From Pseudomonas khorasanensis (GTDB lineage Bacteria; Pseudomonadota; Gammaproteobacteria; Pseudomonadales; Pseudomonadaceae): a stretch of 64,000 nucleotides of DNA. This document shows, one piece after another, positions 25,293-34,931 of the stretch. The notes beneath the pieces are model-generated. The model was given only the letters and a program-made list of their open reading frames with translations, searched no databases and was not told where the DNA came from. Made by a program: the position numbers and the translations under genes. Location of the stretch: the NCBI RefSeq assembly GCF_014268505.2, contig NZ_JABWQP020000013.1, positions 85,521 through 149,520 on the forward strand, written 5' to 3'. How positions within the stretch are numbered: position 1 is the first letter of the stretch; every line of letters starts with the position of its first letter.

Positions 25293-27563
25293 ATGTCCGA
25301 TCAGTTCGAACTCTTCCTCACTTGCCCCAAAGGCCTTGAAGGCCTGCTCATCGAGGAAGCCGTCGGGCTTGGCCTTGAAGAAGCCCGCGAGCACACCTCC
25401 GCCGTGCGTGGCATGGCGACCATGGAAACCGCGTATCGCCTGTGCCTGTGGTCGCGTCTGGCCAACCGCGTGTTGCTGGTGCTCAAGCGTTTCCCGATGA
25501 AGGACGCCGAAGACCTGTACCACGGCGTGCTCGACATCGAGTGGCAGGATCACATGCTCAGCGACGGCACGTTGGCCGTCGAATTCAGCGGTCACGGCTC
25601 GGGCATCGACAACACCCACTTTGGCGCGCTGAAAGTCAAAGACGCCATCGTCGACAAGCTGCGCACACCGCAGGGCGATCGTCCCTCGATCGACAAACTC
25701 AACCCGGATCTGCGCATTCACCTGCGCCTGGATCGCGGCGAAGCCATTCTCTCCCTCGACCTTTCCGGGCACAGCCTGCACCAGCGCGGCTATCGCTTGC
25801 AGCAAGGCGCAGCGCCGCTGAAGGAAAACCTCGCGGCGGCGATCCTGATCCGTTCCGGCTGGCCACGCATTGCGGCCGAAGGCGGCGCGCTGGCTGACCC
25901 GATGTGCGGTGTCGGTACGTTCCTCGTCGAAGCGGGCATGATCGCCGCCGACATGGCACCGAACCTGCGCCGTGAGCAGTGGGGTTTCACCGCGTGGCTG
26001 GGTCATGTACCGGCGCTGTGGAAGAAACTTCACGAAGAGGCTGTCGAACGTGCCGCTGCCGGTCTGGCCAAGCCGCCGCTGTGGATTCGCGGTTACGAAG
26101 CCGACCCGCGCCTCATCCAGCCGGGCCGCAACAACGTTGAACGCGCCGGCCTGAGCGAGTGGATCAAGATCTACCAGGGCGAAGTGGCGACGTTCGAACC
26201 GCGTCCGGATCAGAATCAGAAAGGTCTGGTCATCTGCAACCCGCCGTACGGCGAGCGTCTGGGTGATGAAGCCAGCCTGCTGTATCTCTATCAGAATCTG
26301 GGCGAGCGCCTGCGTCAGGCCTGCCTGAACTGGGAAGCGGCGGTGTTCACCGGTGCGCCGGATCTGGGCAAGCGCATGGGCATTCGCAGCCATAAACAGT
26401 ATTCCTTCTGGAACGGCGCGCTGCCGTGCAAACTGTTGCTGATCAAAGTGCTGCCGGATCAATTCGTCACGGGCGAACGCCGTACCCCCGAGCAGCGTCA
26501 GGCCGAGCGCGAGCAAGCGGCTTACGATCAGACCCCGGATGAGCCACAAGAGCGCAAGTTCAACAAGAACGGCAACCCGATCAAACCGACGCCAGCGCCG
26601 GCGCCCGTGATCGAGCAGCCGCGATTGAGCGAAGGCGGGCAAATGTTCGCTAATCGCCTGCAGAAAAACCTCAAGGCGATGAGCAAGTGGGTCAAGCGCG
26701 AAGGCATCGATTGCTACCGCGTCTACGATGCCGACATGCCGGAATACGCGATGGCCATCGACCTGTACCACGACTGGGTGCACGTTCAGGAATACGCCGC
26801 GCCGAAATCCATCGACCCGGAAAAAGCCTCGGCGCGCATGTTCGATGCGCTGGCGGCAATTCCGCAGGCACTGAACGTCGACAAGAGCCGGGTGGTGGTC
26901 AAACGCCGCGAGCGCCAGAGCGGCACCAAGCAGTACGAGCGTCAGAGCGCTCAGGGCAAATTCAATGAAGTCAGCGAGGGCGGCGTGAAGTTGCTGGTCA
27001 ACCTCACCGATTACCTCGACACCGGCCTGTTCCTCGATCACCGACCGATGCGCCTGCGGATTCAGAAAGAGGCGGCGGGCAAGCGCTTCCTCAATCTGTA
27101 CTGCTACACCGCGACCGCCAGCGTGCACGCCGCCAAGGGCGGCGCGCGCAGCACCACCAGCGTCGACCTGTCGAAAACCTATCTGGACTGGGCGCGTCGC
27201 AACCTGTCGTTGAATGGCTTCTCGGACAAGAACCGTCTGGAGCAGGGCGACGTCATGGCGTGGCTGGAAAGCTGCCGCGACGAATACGACCTGATCTTCA
27301 TCGATCCGCCGACCTTCTCCAACTCCAAACGCATGGAAGGCATCTTTGATGTGCAGCGCGATCAGGTGCAGCTGATCGATCTGGCAATGGCGCGTCTGGC
27401 GCCGGGCGGCGTGTTGTACTTCTCCAATAACTTCCGCAAGTTCCAGTTGGAGGAGAACCTCACCGAGCGTTATGCGGTTGAGGAAATCAGCGCGCAGACC
27501 ATTGACCCGGATTTCGCCCGCAATACCAAGATTCATCGGGCCTGGAAAATCACGGCTCGTTGA
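25293..27563 (+). CDS. rlmL: Bifunctional 23S rRNA methyltransferase RlmKL
   Basis: 756 residues: an N-terminal THUMP domain (about 45-155), the RlmL half that methylates G2445 at N2 (SAM region DPMCGVGTFLVEAG, catalytic NPPYGERL) and the C-terminal RlmK half that methylates G2069 at N7 (FLDHRPMRLRI, FIDPPTFSNSKRM). A low-complexity stretch rich in Glu, Gln and Pro (about 395-440) links the halves. Both catalytic centres look intact. Fused RlmK-RlmL is the rule in gammaproteobacteria. Monocistronic here. Confidence 0.96.
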   Translation: MSDQFELFLTCPKGLEGLLIEEAVGLGLEEAREHTSAVRGMATMETAYRLCLWSRLANRVLLVLKRFPMKDAEDLYHGVLDIEWQDHMLSDGTLAVEFSGHGSGIDNTHFGALKVKDAIVDKLRTPQGDRPSIDKLNPDLRIHLRLDRGEAILSLDLSGHSLHQRGYRLQQGAAPLKENLAAAILIRSGWPRIAAEGGALADPMCGVGTFLVEAGMIAADMAPNLRREQWGFTAWLGHVPALWKKLHEEAVERAAAGLAKPPLWIRGYEADPRLIQPGRNNVERAGLSEWIKIYQGEVATFEPRPDQNQKGLVICNPPYGERLGDEASLLYLYQNLGERLRQACLNWEAAVFTGAPDLGKRMGIRSHKQYSFWNGALPCKLLLIKVLPDQFVTGERRTPEQRQAEREQAAYDQTPDEPQERKFNKNGNPIKPTPAPAPVIEQPRLSEGGQMFANRLQKNLKAMSKWVKREGIDCYRVYDADMPEYAMAIDLYHDWVHVQEYAAPKSIDPEKASARMFDALAAIPQALNVDKSRVVVKRRERQSGTKQYERQSAQGKFNEVSEGGVKLLVNLTDYLDTGLFLDHRPMRLRIQKEAAGKRFLNLYCYTATASVHAAKGGARSTTSVDLSKTYLDWARRNLSLNGFSDKNRLEQGDVMAWLESCRDEYDLIFIDPPTFSNSKRMEGIFDVQRDQVQLIDLAMARLAPGGVLYFSNNFRKFQLEENLTERYAVEEISAQTIDPDFARNTKIHRAWKITAR

Positions 27564-27577
27564 CGCTTTGCCCGGTT

Positions 27578-27617
27578 GGATCCACAGAGCCTTGATTTTT
27601 AACGGCTCGGTGGATCC
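27578..27617 (+). other. Hairpin after rlmKL
   Basis: GGATCCAC-A-GAGCC (27578-27591) and GGCTC-G-GTGGATCC (27604-27617) pair with one mismatch and a 12-base loop. No U-run follows; it may be a weak terminator or 3'-end stabiliser. Confidence 0.5.
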
Positions 27618-27708
27618 AGCGGTGCTAGCTAAATTAGTGGCTAATAGCTATAACTCACACACCGCCAATGGGGTTTTTCCCGGGAATCTGGCGTAGCGAG
27701 TTGTGTTT

Positions 27709-30093
27709 ATGCCGTTGCACCCCGTGCGCCCGAAAATCCTGGGTTTTATCAGCGAAGACGCCTCGGCCTGGCTGGTCGCGTTGCTGGTATTGCTCGCCGG
27801 CGCAATCCTCACCGGGCTGCTGGCCTTGGGCACGTTCAATCAGTTTCAGCAACAATCGCGTCAGCGCTTTCAACTGCTGGCCAATGAGCGTTACAGCCGT
27901 ATCGCCGAGCGTTTTCAGGACCAGGAGCAACGTCTCGACGGTCTGCGCCGCTTTTTCGCCAACTCCGTATCGGTGTCTCGCGCCGAATTCGACGGTTACT
28001 CCCGACCTTTATTGCTGCGCACGCAAGCCTATACGTATGCCCCAAGAGTGAGCGGCGCTCAACGGGCCGCGTTCGAGCAGCGGGTGCGTGATGAAGGCCT
28101 GAGCACGTTTACCATTCGCGAACTCGACGCCAAGGGAGAATTGCAATTGGCGGCGCCTCGCGATGAATACGTGCCGGTGCTGTACACCCAGACTCAGAGC
28201 CGACTGGCGCCACCGCTGGGTTACGACTTGCTCGCTCAACCCTTGCGCCGCGAAACCCTGCAACGCGCCGATCGGCTCGGTAGCCTGGCCGTTTCGCAAC
28301 CGATGCATCTGGTCGGGATCGAGCCGGCCTATGCGCGTGGAGTATTGCTGATGGCGCCGGTCAGCCGCGCGGGTGAGCCACAGCCGTTCGGTTATGTGAT
28401 GGCGGTGATCAGCATGCGCCAGTTGCTCGCCGACGGTTTGCCCGATGCCCGGCACGATTACCTGTCGGTGCGCATTCTGGACTTGTCGACCCAGGACCAG
28501 CACGAAGCTTTGTTCGAGTCGAGCAACCAGGCGGTGCCCGGGGATCTGGCGGCGACGCGGCTGTTGCGCATGGCCGATCACGATTATCAGGTTGATATTC
28601 TGCCGAGCGAAGCGTTCATGCGGGCCAACCATTCATCGGTGGGCAGCGTGATCATCCTCGGTGGGCTGCTCAGCTTGCTGCTCAGCGCGTTGCTTTACGT
28701 GCTGGTCAGCCAGCGCCAGCGCGCGGTACGGCTGGTGGAGGTGCGCACTCAGGAGCTGCACGAGCGAGAGCAGGAATTGCGCGGCACGCACGGCCAACTG
28801 CGCGGTGTGTTAAACGCCGCCACTCAGGTGGCGATCATCGCTACCGATCTGCGCGGCGTGATCAACACGTTTAACCCCGGCGCCGAGCAAATGCTGGGAT
28901 ACACCAGCGCCGAAGTCGTCGGGCGCATGACCCTGGAAAACCTGCATTTGCCCCGCGAACTGATGGCGCGCTCGGCCGAGTTGAGTGCGCGTTACGGCAA
29001 AAGCATCCCTACCTGTCACGCGATGCTGGTGGAGGGCGGCGAAGTCGGCGGCCATGAAGCGCGCGAATGGACGCTGGTGCGCAGCGACGGGACTCATCTG
29101 CCGGTGAACATGCTCGCTACACCGGTGCTCGATGAACAGGGGTTGTGGGTCGGTCATCTGGCGATCTGCATCGACATCACCGAGCGCAAGCGCGTCCACG
29201 AGGTGCTGGCGGCGCGCGACATTTTATTGAAAAAACTCAGCGCCCATGTTCCCGGTGGCATTTACCAGTTCAAGATGGAGTTCGACGGGCGTTTCAGCGT
29301 GATCTATGCCAGCGACGGCATCCGCGAAATCTATGAGCTGGAGCCGGACGTGCTGTTGTTCGACGCCGAGGCGATTTTCAGTCGTATTCACCCGCAGGAC
29401 GTCATTCGTGTGCGCTCATCGATCCGTGAGTCTGCCGAGAATCTCAGCCCATGGCGCGAAGAATACCGCGTGCAACTGCCCGAACGTGGCCTGCGCTGGG
29501 TGCGCGGCGAAGCGACGCCCGAAGAGCTGCCGGGCGGCGGCGTGCTATGGCACGGCTACATATCGGATATTTCCGACCTCAAGCGCGTGGAAGAAGAGCT
29601 GCGCGCGCTGTCGGTGACCGACTCGCTGACCGGGATTCACAATCGGCGCTATTTCCAGGAGCGCCTGACCACCGAAATGGCCCGTGTCGAGCGTGGCGGC
29701 GGCGAGCTGTCGGTGATCATGCTCGACATCGACCACTTCAAACGCATCAACGATCAGTACGGTCATGCCGTCGGTGACCGGGTGCTGCAAGCGGTGTGTG
29801 AGCGCATTGGCCATCGACTGCGTCGCACCGACGTGTTCTGCCGCCTGGGCGGCGAAGAGTTCATGGTGCTGTGCCCGGACATCGACGGCGAACATGCGTA
29901 CATGCTGGCGATGGAATTGTGGGAGGGCCTGCGCAGTGCGCCGGTGGACGTGGTCGGCGTGGTCACGGCCAGTTTCGGCATCGCCAGCTGGCGGCCGGGG
30001 GAGGGCGCGGATTCACTGCTGCTGCGTGCTGATTCCGGGGTTTATGCCGCGAAGCAGAACGGCCGGGACCGGGTTGAACGGCAGATGAGCTGA
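27709..30093 (+). CDS. CHASE-PAS-PAS-GGDEF diguanylate cyclase
   Basis: 794 residues from ATG 27709 (GTG two codons earlier is possible). A membrane helix at about 20-42 is followed by a periplasmic CHASE sensor domain (about 70-260), a second helix near 310-330, two PAS/PAC regions (about 365-490 and 510-630) and a C-terminal GGDEF domain. The active-site GGEEF is at residues 714-718, so c-di-GMP synthesis is expected, and an inhibitory RxxD site (RRTD) precedes it by five residues. No EAL domain. It lies between rlmKL and a REP pair, with no signalling partner next to it. The ligand is unknown. Confidence 0.9.
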   Translation: MPLHPVRPKILGFISEDASAWLVALLVLLAGAILTGLLALGTFNQFQQQSRQRFQLLANERYSRIAERFQDQEQRLDGLRRFFANSVSVSRAEFDGYSRPLLLRTQAYTYAPRVSGAQRAAFEQRVRDEGLSTFTIRELDAKGELQLAAPRDEYVPVLYTQTQSRLAPPLGYDLLAQPLRRETLQRADRLGSLAVSQPMHLVGIEPAYARGVLLMAPVSRAGEPQPFGYVMAVISMRQLLADGLPDARHDYLSVRILDLSTQDQHEALFESSNQAVPGDLAATRLLRMADHDYQVDILPSEAFMRANHSSVGSVIILGGLLSLLLSALLYVLVSQRQRAVRLVEVRTQELHEREQELRGTHGQLRGVLNAATQVAIIATDLRGVINTFNPGAEQMLGYTSAEVVGRMTLENLHLPRELMARSAELSARYGKSIPTCHAMLVEGGEVGGHEAREWTLVRSDGTHLPVNMLATPVLDEQGLWVGHLAICIDITERKRVHEVLAARDILLKKLSAHVPGGIYQFKMEFDGRFSVIYASDGIREIYELEPDVLLFDAEAIFSRIHPQDVIRVRSSIRESAENLSPWREEYRVQLPERGLRWVRGEATPEELPGGGVLWHGYISDISDLKRVEEELRALSVTDSLTGIHNRRYFQERLTTEMARVERGGGELSVIMLDIDHFKRINDQYGHAVGDRVLQAVCERIGHRLRRTDVFCRLGGEEFMVLCPDIDGEHAYMLAMELWEGLRSAPVDVVGVVTASFGIASWRPGEGADSLLLRADSGVYAAKQNGRDRVERQMS

Positions 30094-30109
30094 GCCTGGC
30101 GCAAAACCA

Positions 30110-30200
30110 GTGTGGGAGCGAGCTTGCTCGCGAAAGCGGTCGAACAGTCAATGGATATTGACTGTACTGACGTCTTCGCGAGCAAGCTCGCTCCCACAGG
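30110..30200. repeat. REP pair between the cyclase gene and dacB
   Basis: Inverted REP copies at about 30110-30136 and 30173-30199 between convergent genes; the spacer holds its own inverted repeat CAGTCAATGGATATTGACTG. Confidence 0.85.
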
Positions 30201-30225
30201 GTTTGAAGGTGTTTTCAGAATCCGC

Positions 30226-31686
30226 TTACAGCACCGAAGCAGTCTGTGGCAGTTTCGGCTGTTTATAGAGATCCAGCAGTACCTGATCCAGTACCGACGA
30301 CGCACCGAACGGCGCCTTGTCATTGAGGATCGCCACCACCGCCCAGGTATTGCCATTCACGTCACGGCTGAACCCGGCGATCGCGCGCACGGTGTTGAGG
30401 GTGCCGGTCTTGACGTGGGCTTCGCCGCGCATCGCGGTGGTTTTCAAGCGTTTGCGCATGGTGCCGTCGGTGCCGGCAATCGGCAGCGAGCTGATGTATT
30501 CGGCGGCATACGGGCTGTGCCACGCTGCTTGCAGCATATTGGCCATTTCACGGGCGCTGACGCGCTCGGCGCGGGACAGGCCTGAACCGTTTTCCATCAC
30601 CAGATGCGGCGCGGTAATGCCTTTTTTCGCCAGCCATTGGCGTACTACGCGCTGCGCTGCCCTGGCATCGTCACCGTCGGCTTCGTTGCGGAAACGCTGG
30701 CCGAGGCTGAGAAACAGCTGCTGGGCCATGGTGTTGTTACTGTACTTGTTGATGTCGCGGATGATCTCGGCCAGATCCGGCGAATACGCACGGGCGAGCA
30801 GTTTGGCGCTGCTCGGGGTTGGTGCCAGACGATCCCTGCCCTGAATGCTGCCGCCCAGTTCCTTCCAGATCGCCCGCACGGCACCAGCGGTGTAGGTCGC
30901 ATGGTCGAGCAGCGACAGGTAAGTCTGCGAGCTGCAGCCTTCGCCCAACTGGCCGCCGACGGTCACGGTCACGCTGCCATCGGCCTGCGGCACCGGGTTG
31001 TAGCGCACGCCACCGGTGCATTGCTTGGAGGGCAGCGCCTTGACGGTGTTTTCGATGCGGATGCTGGCAATCGGCGGCTCGACCGAGATCAGTACGCGGC
31101 CACCGTCGTTACGCGCCACAAAGCGCAAGGCCTTGAGATTAACCAGCAGTGAATCGGGTTTGACCAGAAACGGCTTGTTGTCGTCGTTGCCGTCATCGTT
31201 GAATTCCGGCAATTGCGGCTGGACGAAGAAGTTGCGGTCAAGGATCAGGTCGCCGGTGATCTGGGTCACGCCGTTGGCGCGCAAGTCACGCATCAGCAGC
31301 CAGAGCTTTTCCATGTTCAGCTTCGGGTCACCGCCACCCTTGAGGTACAGGTTGCCATTGAGGATGCCGCCGCTCAGGTCGCCATCGGTGTAGAACTCGG
31401 TTTTCCACTGATGGTTGGGGCCGAGCATTTCCAGCGCCGCGTACGTGGTCACCAGTTTCATGGTTGACGCCGGGTTGACCGACACATCGGCGTTGAACAC
31501 GGTCGGCGTGCCCGGACCGTCCAGCGGCACCATCACCAACGACAGTGCGCTGGGTTGAAGTTTGCTGGCCTTGAGGGCTTTTTCGACGTTCGGGGTGAGG
31601 GAGGTATTGATGGTGGCGGCGGAAACAGGCAGGGCCAGAGGCAGAAGAAGGCCGGCGAGAAACAGTGGACGCAACGATTTGATCAT
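30226..31686 (-). CDS. dacB: D-alanyl-D-alanine carboxypeptidase/endopeptidase (PBP4)
   Basis: 486 residues from ATG 31686. Signal peptide about 1-23 (cleavage after VSA). Penicillin-binding motifs of the S13 family: catalytic S74-T-M-K77 in NPASTMKLVT, SNN in NKYSNNTMAQQ and KTG in HVKTGTLNTV. It trims pentapeptides and cuts D-Ala-meso-DAP crosslinks in the periplasm; in Pseudomonas loss of this enzyme is known to raise AmpC expression. Stands alone, convergent with the cyclase gene. Confidence 0.96.
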   Translation of the reverse strand: MIKSLRPLFLAGLLLPLALPVSAATINTSLTPNVEKALKASKLQPSALSLVMVPLDGPGTPTVFNADVSVNPASTMKLVTTYAALEMLGPNHQWKTEFYTDGDLSGGILNGNLYLKGGGDPKLNMEKLWLLMRDLRANGVTQITGDLILDRNFFVQPQLPEFNDDGNDDNKPFLVKPDSLLVNLKALRFVARNDGGRVLISVEPPIASIRIENTVKALPSKQCTGGVRYNPVPQADGSVTVTVGGQLGEGCSSQTYLSLLDHATYTAGAVRAIWKELGGSIQGRDRLAPTPSSAKLLARAYSPDLAEIIRDINKYSNNTMAQQLFLSLGQRFRNEADGDDARAAQRVVRQWLAKKGITAPHLVMENGSGLSRAERVSAREMANMLQAAWHSPYAAEYISSLPIAGTDGTMRKRLKTTAMRGEAHVKTGTLNTVRAIAGFSRDVNGNTWAVVAILNDKAPFGASSVLDQVLLDLYKQPKLPQTASVL

Positions 31687-31920
31687 CTGAAATAAAACCC
31701 TGCTGAAGAGGGGAAAAAAGACGAGGACATGGATGAAAAGGTCCTCAGTGGTCATGAAAGTGTCGGCATTATGCCCCAAGCTGTTACAGCTTGTGCCGTG
31801 TCAGGGACGGCCGAAGGGTTATTTTTTTACAGGCGGTCGGCCACAGCGGCCAGAGAGTCGGGCAAACGCCGGCTTAAACTGGTAAAGTGCCGGCCGTTAT
31901 TACTTAAGAGGATTGTTCCA

Positions 31921-32265
31921 ATGGCGACTAACCGTTCCCAGCGTCTGCGCAAAAAACTGTGCGTTGATGAATTTCAAGAGCTGGGTTTCGAGCTGAACCT
32001 GGACTTCAAAGAAGACTTGTCCGAAGAAGCCATTGACGCTTTCCTCGAAGCATTCATCAAAGAAGCGATGGAAGCCAATGGTCTGGGCTATGTCGGCGGC
32101 GACGACTTCGGTCTGGTGTGCCTGCAGAAGCGTGGCTCGGTCAACGAAGAGCAGCGCGCTGCCGTTGAAGCCTGGCTGAAAACCCGCTCCGAGCTGACCA
32201 AGTACGAAGTCAGCCCGCTGCTGGACGTGTGGTATCCGGAAAAGCCGATCAACGCGGCCAAGTGA
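31921..32265 (+). CDS. yggL: YggL family protein (DUF469)
   Basis: 114 residues. The ATG at 31921 has a good ribosome site (TTAAGAGG) and opens with MATNRSQRLRKKLCVDEFQE, the conserved family start; the long upstream extension of the frame is not used. An acidic small cytoplasmic protein; E. coli YggL has been reported to associate with the 50S subunit, so a ribosome-related role is plausible. It ends with a strong terminator. Confidence 0.9.
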   Translation: MATNRSQRLRKKLCVDEFQELGFELNLDFKEDLSEEAIDAFLEAFIKEAMEANGLGYVGGDDFGLVCLQKRGSVNEEQRAAVEAWLKTRSELTKYEVSPLLDVWYPEKPINAAK

Positions 32266-32270
32266 TACTG

Positions 32271-32306
32271 AAAAAAACGGCGACCTGAGGGTCGCCGTTT
32301 TTTTTC
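32271..32306 (+). terminator. Rho-independent terminator of yggL
   Basis: AAACGGCGACC-TGAG-GGTCGCCGTTT followed by eight T; the A-run on the left makes it usable in both directions. Confidence 0.93.
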
Positions 32307-32348
32307 GTCTGGTGTTTGGGTGTACGGTTTCGGTCTTGCGGTGGATCC

Positions 32349-32498
32349 GCCCCTCACCCAGCCCTCTCCCCAAGGAGAGGGAGCCGATTTATGGGCTTTT
32401 AAAGCTTCGAGTTCGACTCGGTACCGCATGTCAGCGCACCTCATCCAAACACCACGGTCGGTTCCCTCTCCCTCTGGGAGAGGGCTAGGGTGAGGGGA
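32349..32498. repeat. Inverted CCCTCACCC/GGGTGAGGG repeat element
   Basis: CCCCTCACCCAGCCCTCTCC near 32350 is answered by GGGAGAGGGCTAGGGTGAGG near 32477, with further CCCTCTCCC/GGAGAGGG pairs inside. This is a small dispersed palindromic element, distinct from REP, between yggL and the benE-like gene. Confidence 0.75.
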
Positions 32499-32506
32499 TT
32501 TTGATC

Positions 32507-33697
32507 TTAAGCTTTGCGCCAGTTCAGGATCACCAGCGTCAGCACCCCCGCAACGATCCCCCAAAATGCCGAACCAATGGAAAACAGCGTCAACCCCGAT
32601 GCCGTAACCATAAAGGTGATCAGCGCTGCTTCGCGTTCCCTGGTTTCACTCATCGCAATGCTCAAACCGTTGATGATTGAACCAAACAGCGCCAAAGCCG
32701 CAATCGACAGCACCAACTCCTTGGGCAATGCCGCAAACAGCGCCGCCAGCGTTGCGCCGAACACACCGGCAATTCCGTAGAAAACCCCGCACCAGACCGC
32801 CGCGGTGTAACGCTTGTTGCGATCCTCATGGGCATGCGGGCCGGTGCAGATCGCGGCGCTGATGGCGGCCAGGTTGATGCCGTGGGAGCCGAATGGCGCC
32901 AGCAACAGCGATGCGATGCCGGTGGTGGTGATCAATGGCGAAGCGGGGACGTTATAGCCGTCGGCGCGCAGCACGGCGATGCCGGGCATGTTCTGCGACG
33001 TCATCGCTACGACGAACAGCGGAATGCCGATGCTGATGGTTGCCGCCAGCGAAAAGTGCGGTGTGGTCCACACCGGCGTGGCGACTTCCAGATGAAAGCC
33101 GCTGAAATCCAGCAATCCCATAAAGCCTGACAAAGCAGTGCCGACCAGCAGCGCGGCGAGCACGGCATAGCGGGGCGACAGGCGCTTGATCAGCAGGTAA
33201 GTGAAAAACATGCTCAGCACCAGCCCGGTGCGATGCTGCGCCGCGACGAAGATTTCGCTGCCGATCTTGAACAGAATGCCTGCCAGTAAAGCAGCGGCCA
33301 ACGATGCCGGAATCTTTTTCACCAGCCGCTCGAAGCTGCCGGTCAAACCGCAAATCGTCACCAGTACCGCACAGGTAATGTAGGCGCCAATGGCCTCGCC
33401 ATAACTGACACCGCCCAGGCTGGTGATGAGCAACGCCGCGCCGGGCGTTGACCAGGCGATGGTAATGGGGGTGCGATAGCGCAGCGAAAGGCCGATCGAG
33501 CACACCGCCATGCCGATCGAAATCGCCCAGATCCATGAGGAAATCTGCCCGCTGGTCAGTCCGGCGGCTTGCCCGGCCTGAAACATCAGCACCAGCGAGC
33601 TGGTGTAGCCGGTCATCATCGCGATGAAGCCGGCGACGATGGCCGAGGGCGAAGTGTCGGAGAGGGGGCGCAGTCGGGCGTGCATGGCGTCGGTCAT
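32507..33697 (-). CDS. BenE-type benzoate/H+ symporter family transporter
   Basis: 396 residues from ATG 33697. About twelve membrane helices; BenE features include SPSAIVAGFIAMMTGYTSSL, ITIAWSTPGAALL and FGSHGINLAAISAAICTGP. BenE members import benzoate with protons, but no aromatic catabolic genes lie nearby; the neighbours are a GntR regulator and the guanine deaminase/xanthine dehydrogenase genes, so a purine or related ring compound is also possible. The name refers to family only. It is divergent from the GntR gene at 34055 with a REP pair between. Confidence 0.85.
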   Translation of the reverse strand: MTDAMHARLRPLSDTSPSAIVAGFIAMMTGYTSSLVLMFQAGQAAGLTSGQISSWIWAISIGMAVCSIGLSLRYRTPITIAWSTPGAALLITSLGGVSYGEAIGAYITCAVLVTICGLTGSFERLVKKIPASLAAALLAGILFKIGSEIFVAAQHRTGLVLSMFFTYLLIKRLSPRYAVLAALLVGTALSGFMGLLDFSGFHLEVATPVWTTPHFSLAATISIGIPLFVVAMTSQNMPGIAVLRADGYNVPASPLITTTGIASLLLAPFGSHGINLAAISAAICTGPHAHEDRNKRYTAAVWCGVFYGIAGVFGATLAALFAALPKELVLSIAALALFGSIINGLSIAMSETREREAALITFMVTASGLTLFSIGSAFWGIVAGVLTLVILNWRKA

Positions 33698-33749
33698 GAC
33701 GGCGGTGTTCCTTATACCAATGAAGATGTCCGCCACATCACAAATTCCT

Positions 33750-33840
33750 CGTGGGAGCGAGCCTGCTCGCGAAAGCGGTGTGTCAGTCATCATTCATTAA
33801 GAATGAGAAATGGCTTTCGCGAGCAGGCTCGCTCCCACAT
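33750..33840. repeat. REP pair upstream of the benE-like gene
   Basis: Inverted REP copies at about 33750-33775 and 33814-33840. Unusual in lying between divergent genes, about 55 bases upstream of the benE-like start. Confidence 0.85.
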
Positions 33841-33950
33841 TGATCACGGTCATTCGGCGGATTCTGCGAACAAGCCTAAACTCAAAGTTATCGAACCGTT
33901 GCAATACAGCCAACGTTACAAACAGCCGTACAGTCGTGTTGCCACCATTC

Positions 33951-33962
33951 ATTGTGTACAAT
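33951..33962. promoter_or_regulatory. Candidate GntR/FCD operator
   Basis: ATTGT-GT-ACAAT, an inverted repeat of the TTGTnnACAA type bound by FCD-subfamily GntR regulators. It is 93 bases before the GntR start at 34055 and overlaps a possible -10 TACAAT, which suggests autoregulation. Confidence 0.45.
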
Positions 33963-34054
33963 CGCGCTGTTTTTTACGCGATACTTGCCAGCGACCTACT
34001 GTGCCGTATTACAGTCGCGGTCTATTCGCCGCAGTTTTCCCGACTCGAGTGCCC

Positions 34055-34819
34055 ATGAACGAACAGTTGCAGCCCCTCAAGAAACAACCGCGAGCAGGCA
34101 AAGCCGGCCGCAGCGGAACCCAGGACGATATTGTCTATGCGCATATCTTCGAGGCCATCCTCGAACAGCGCCTGGCGCCTGGCACCAAGTTGAGCGAAGA
34201 AGCGCTGGGGGAAATCTTCGGGGTCAGCCGCACCATCATTCGCCGCGCGTTGTCGCGTCTGGCCCATGAAGGCGTTGTGCTGTTGCGGCCGAACCGTGGC
34301 GCCGTCGTCGCCAGCCCGAGCGTTGAAGAGGCGCGTCAGGTTTTTCTCGCCCGTCGCCTGGTCGAGCGCGCGATCACCGAGCTCGCCGTGCAGCACGCCA
34401 CCGCCGAGCAAATCGCAGAACTGCGACAGATGGTCAACGATGAACGCGACAGCTTTTCCCGAGGAGATCGCGGCGCCGGGATTCGTCTGTCGGGCGAATT
34501 TCACCTGAAACTGGCGGAAGCGGCGATGAACGCGCCGTTGATCAGTTTCCAGCGCAGCCTGGTTTCGCAGACTTCGCTGATCATTGCGCAGTATGAAAGC
34601 GGCAATCGCTCGCACTGCTCATACGATGAACACACGCAGTTGATCGACGCGATCGAAAAGCGCGACGGCGAATTGGCAGTGAACCTGATGATGCATCACA
34701 TGGATCACATCGACAGCAAGCTCAACCTCGACGAGGAAGGCGCGTCGGATGATCTGCATGCGGTGTTCTCGCATTTGTTGCAGAGCAAGAAGCCGGGGCG
34801 TCCAGCGGCCAAGCTTTGA
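34055..34819 (+). CDS. GntR-family regulator, FCD (FadR) subfamily
   Basis: 254 residues from ATG 34055. Winged helix at about 30-95 (LSEEALGEIFGVSRTIIRRA) and an all-helical FCD ligand domain at about 100-235 with the metal-binding pattern of this group (EFHLKL, HMDHID). It lies convergent to guaD across a shared terminator and divergent from the benE-like transporter; the same gene order is conserved next to guaD in P. aeruginosa, so it may regulate purine uptake or breakdown. The start was chosen at the conserved N-terminus MNEQLQPLKKQPR after a long untranslated open stretch. Confidence 0.88.
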   Translation: MNEQLQPLKKQPRAGKAGRSGTQDDIVYAHIFEAILEQRLAPGTKLSEEALGEIFGVSRTIIRRALSRLAHEGVVLLRPNRGAVVASPSVEEARQVFLARRLVERAITELAVQHATAEQIAELRQMVNDERDSFSRGDRGAGIRLSGEFHLKLAEAAMNAPLISFQRSLVSQTSLIIAQYESGNRSHCSYDEHTQLIDAIEKRDGELAVNLMMHHMDHIDSKLNLDEEGASDDLHAVFSHLLQSKKPGRPAAKL

Positions 34820-34878
34820 GCTGATACCGAGTCGACCCTAATCGCTGGCTTGCCAGCGATAGCAATCTGACAGGCAAT

Positions 34879-34917
34879 AAAAATCCCCCGGACTGAAAAG
34901 TACCGGGGGATTTTTTT
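34879..34917. terminator. Bidirectional terminator between gntR and guaD
   Basis: AAAAATCCCCCGG and CCGGGGGATTTTT enclose an 11-base loop, with T-runs on both strands; it serves both convergent genes. Confidence 0.92.
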
Positions 34918-34931
34918 GTGCCTGTGAAAAC

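Noticed and set aside
25269..27536. 755-codon minus-strand frame
   Set aside because: Antisense shadow of rlmKL; Arg/Ala/Val-rich low-information sequence.
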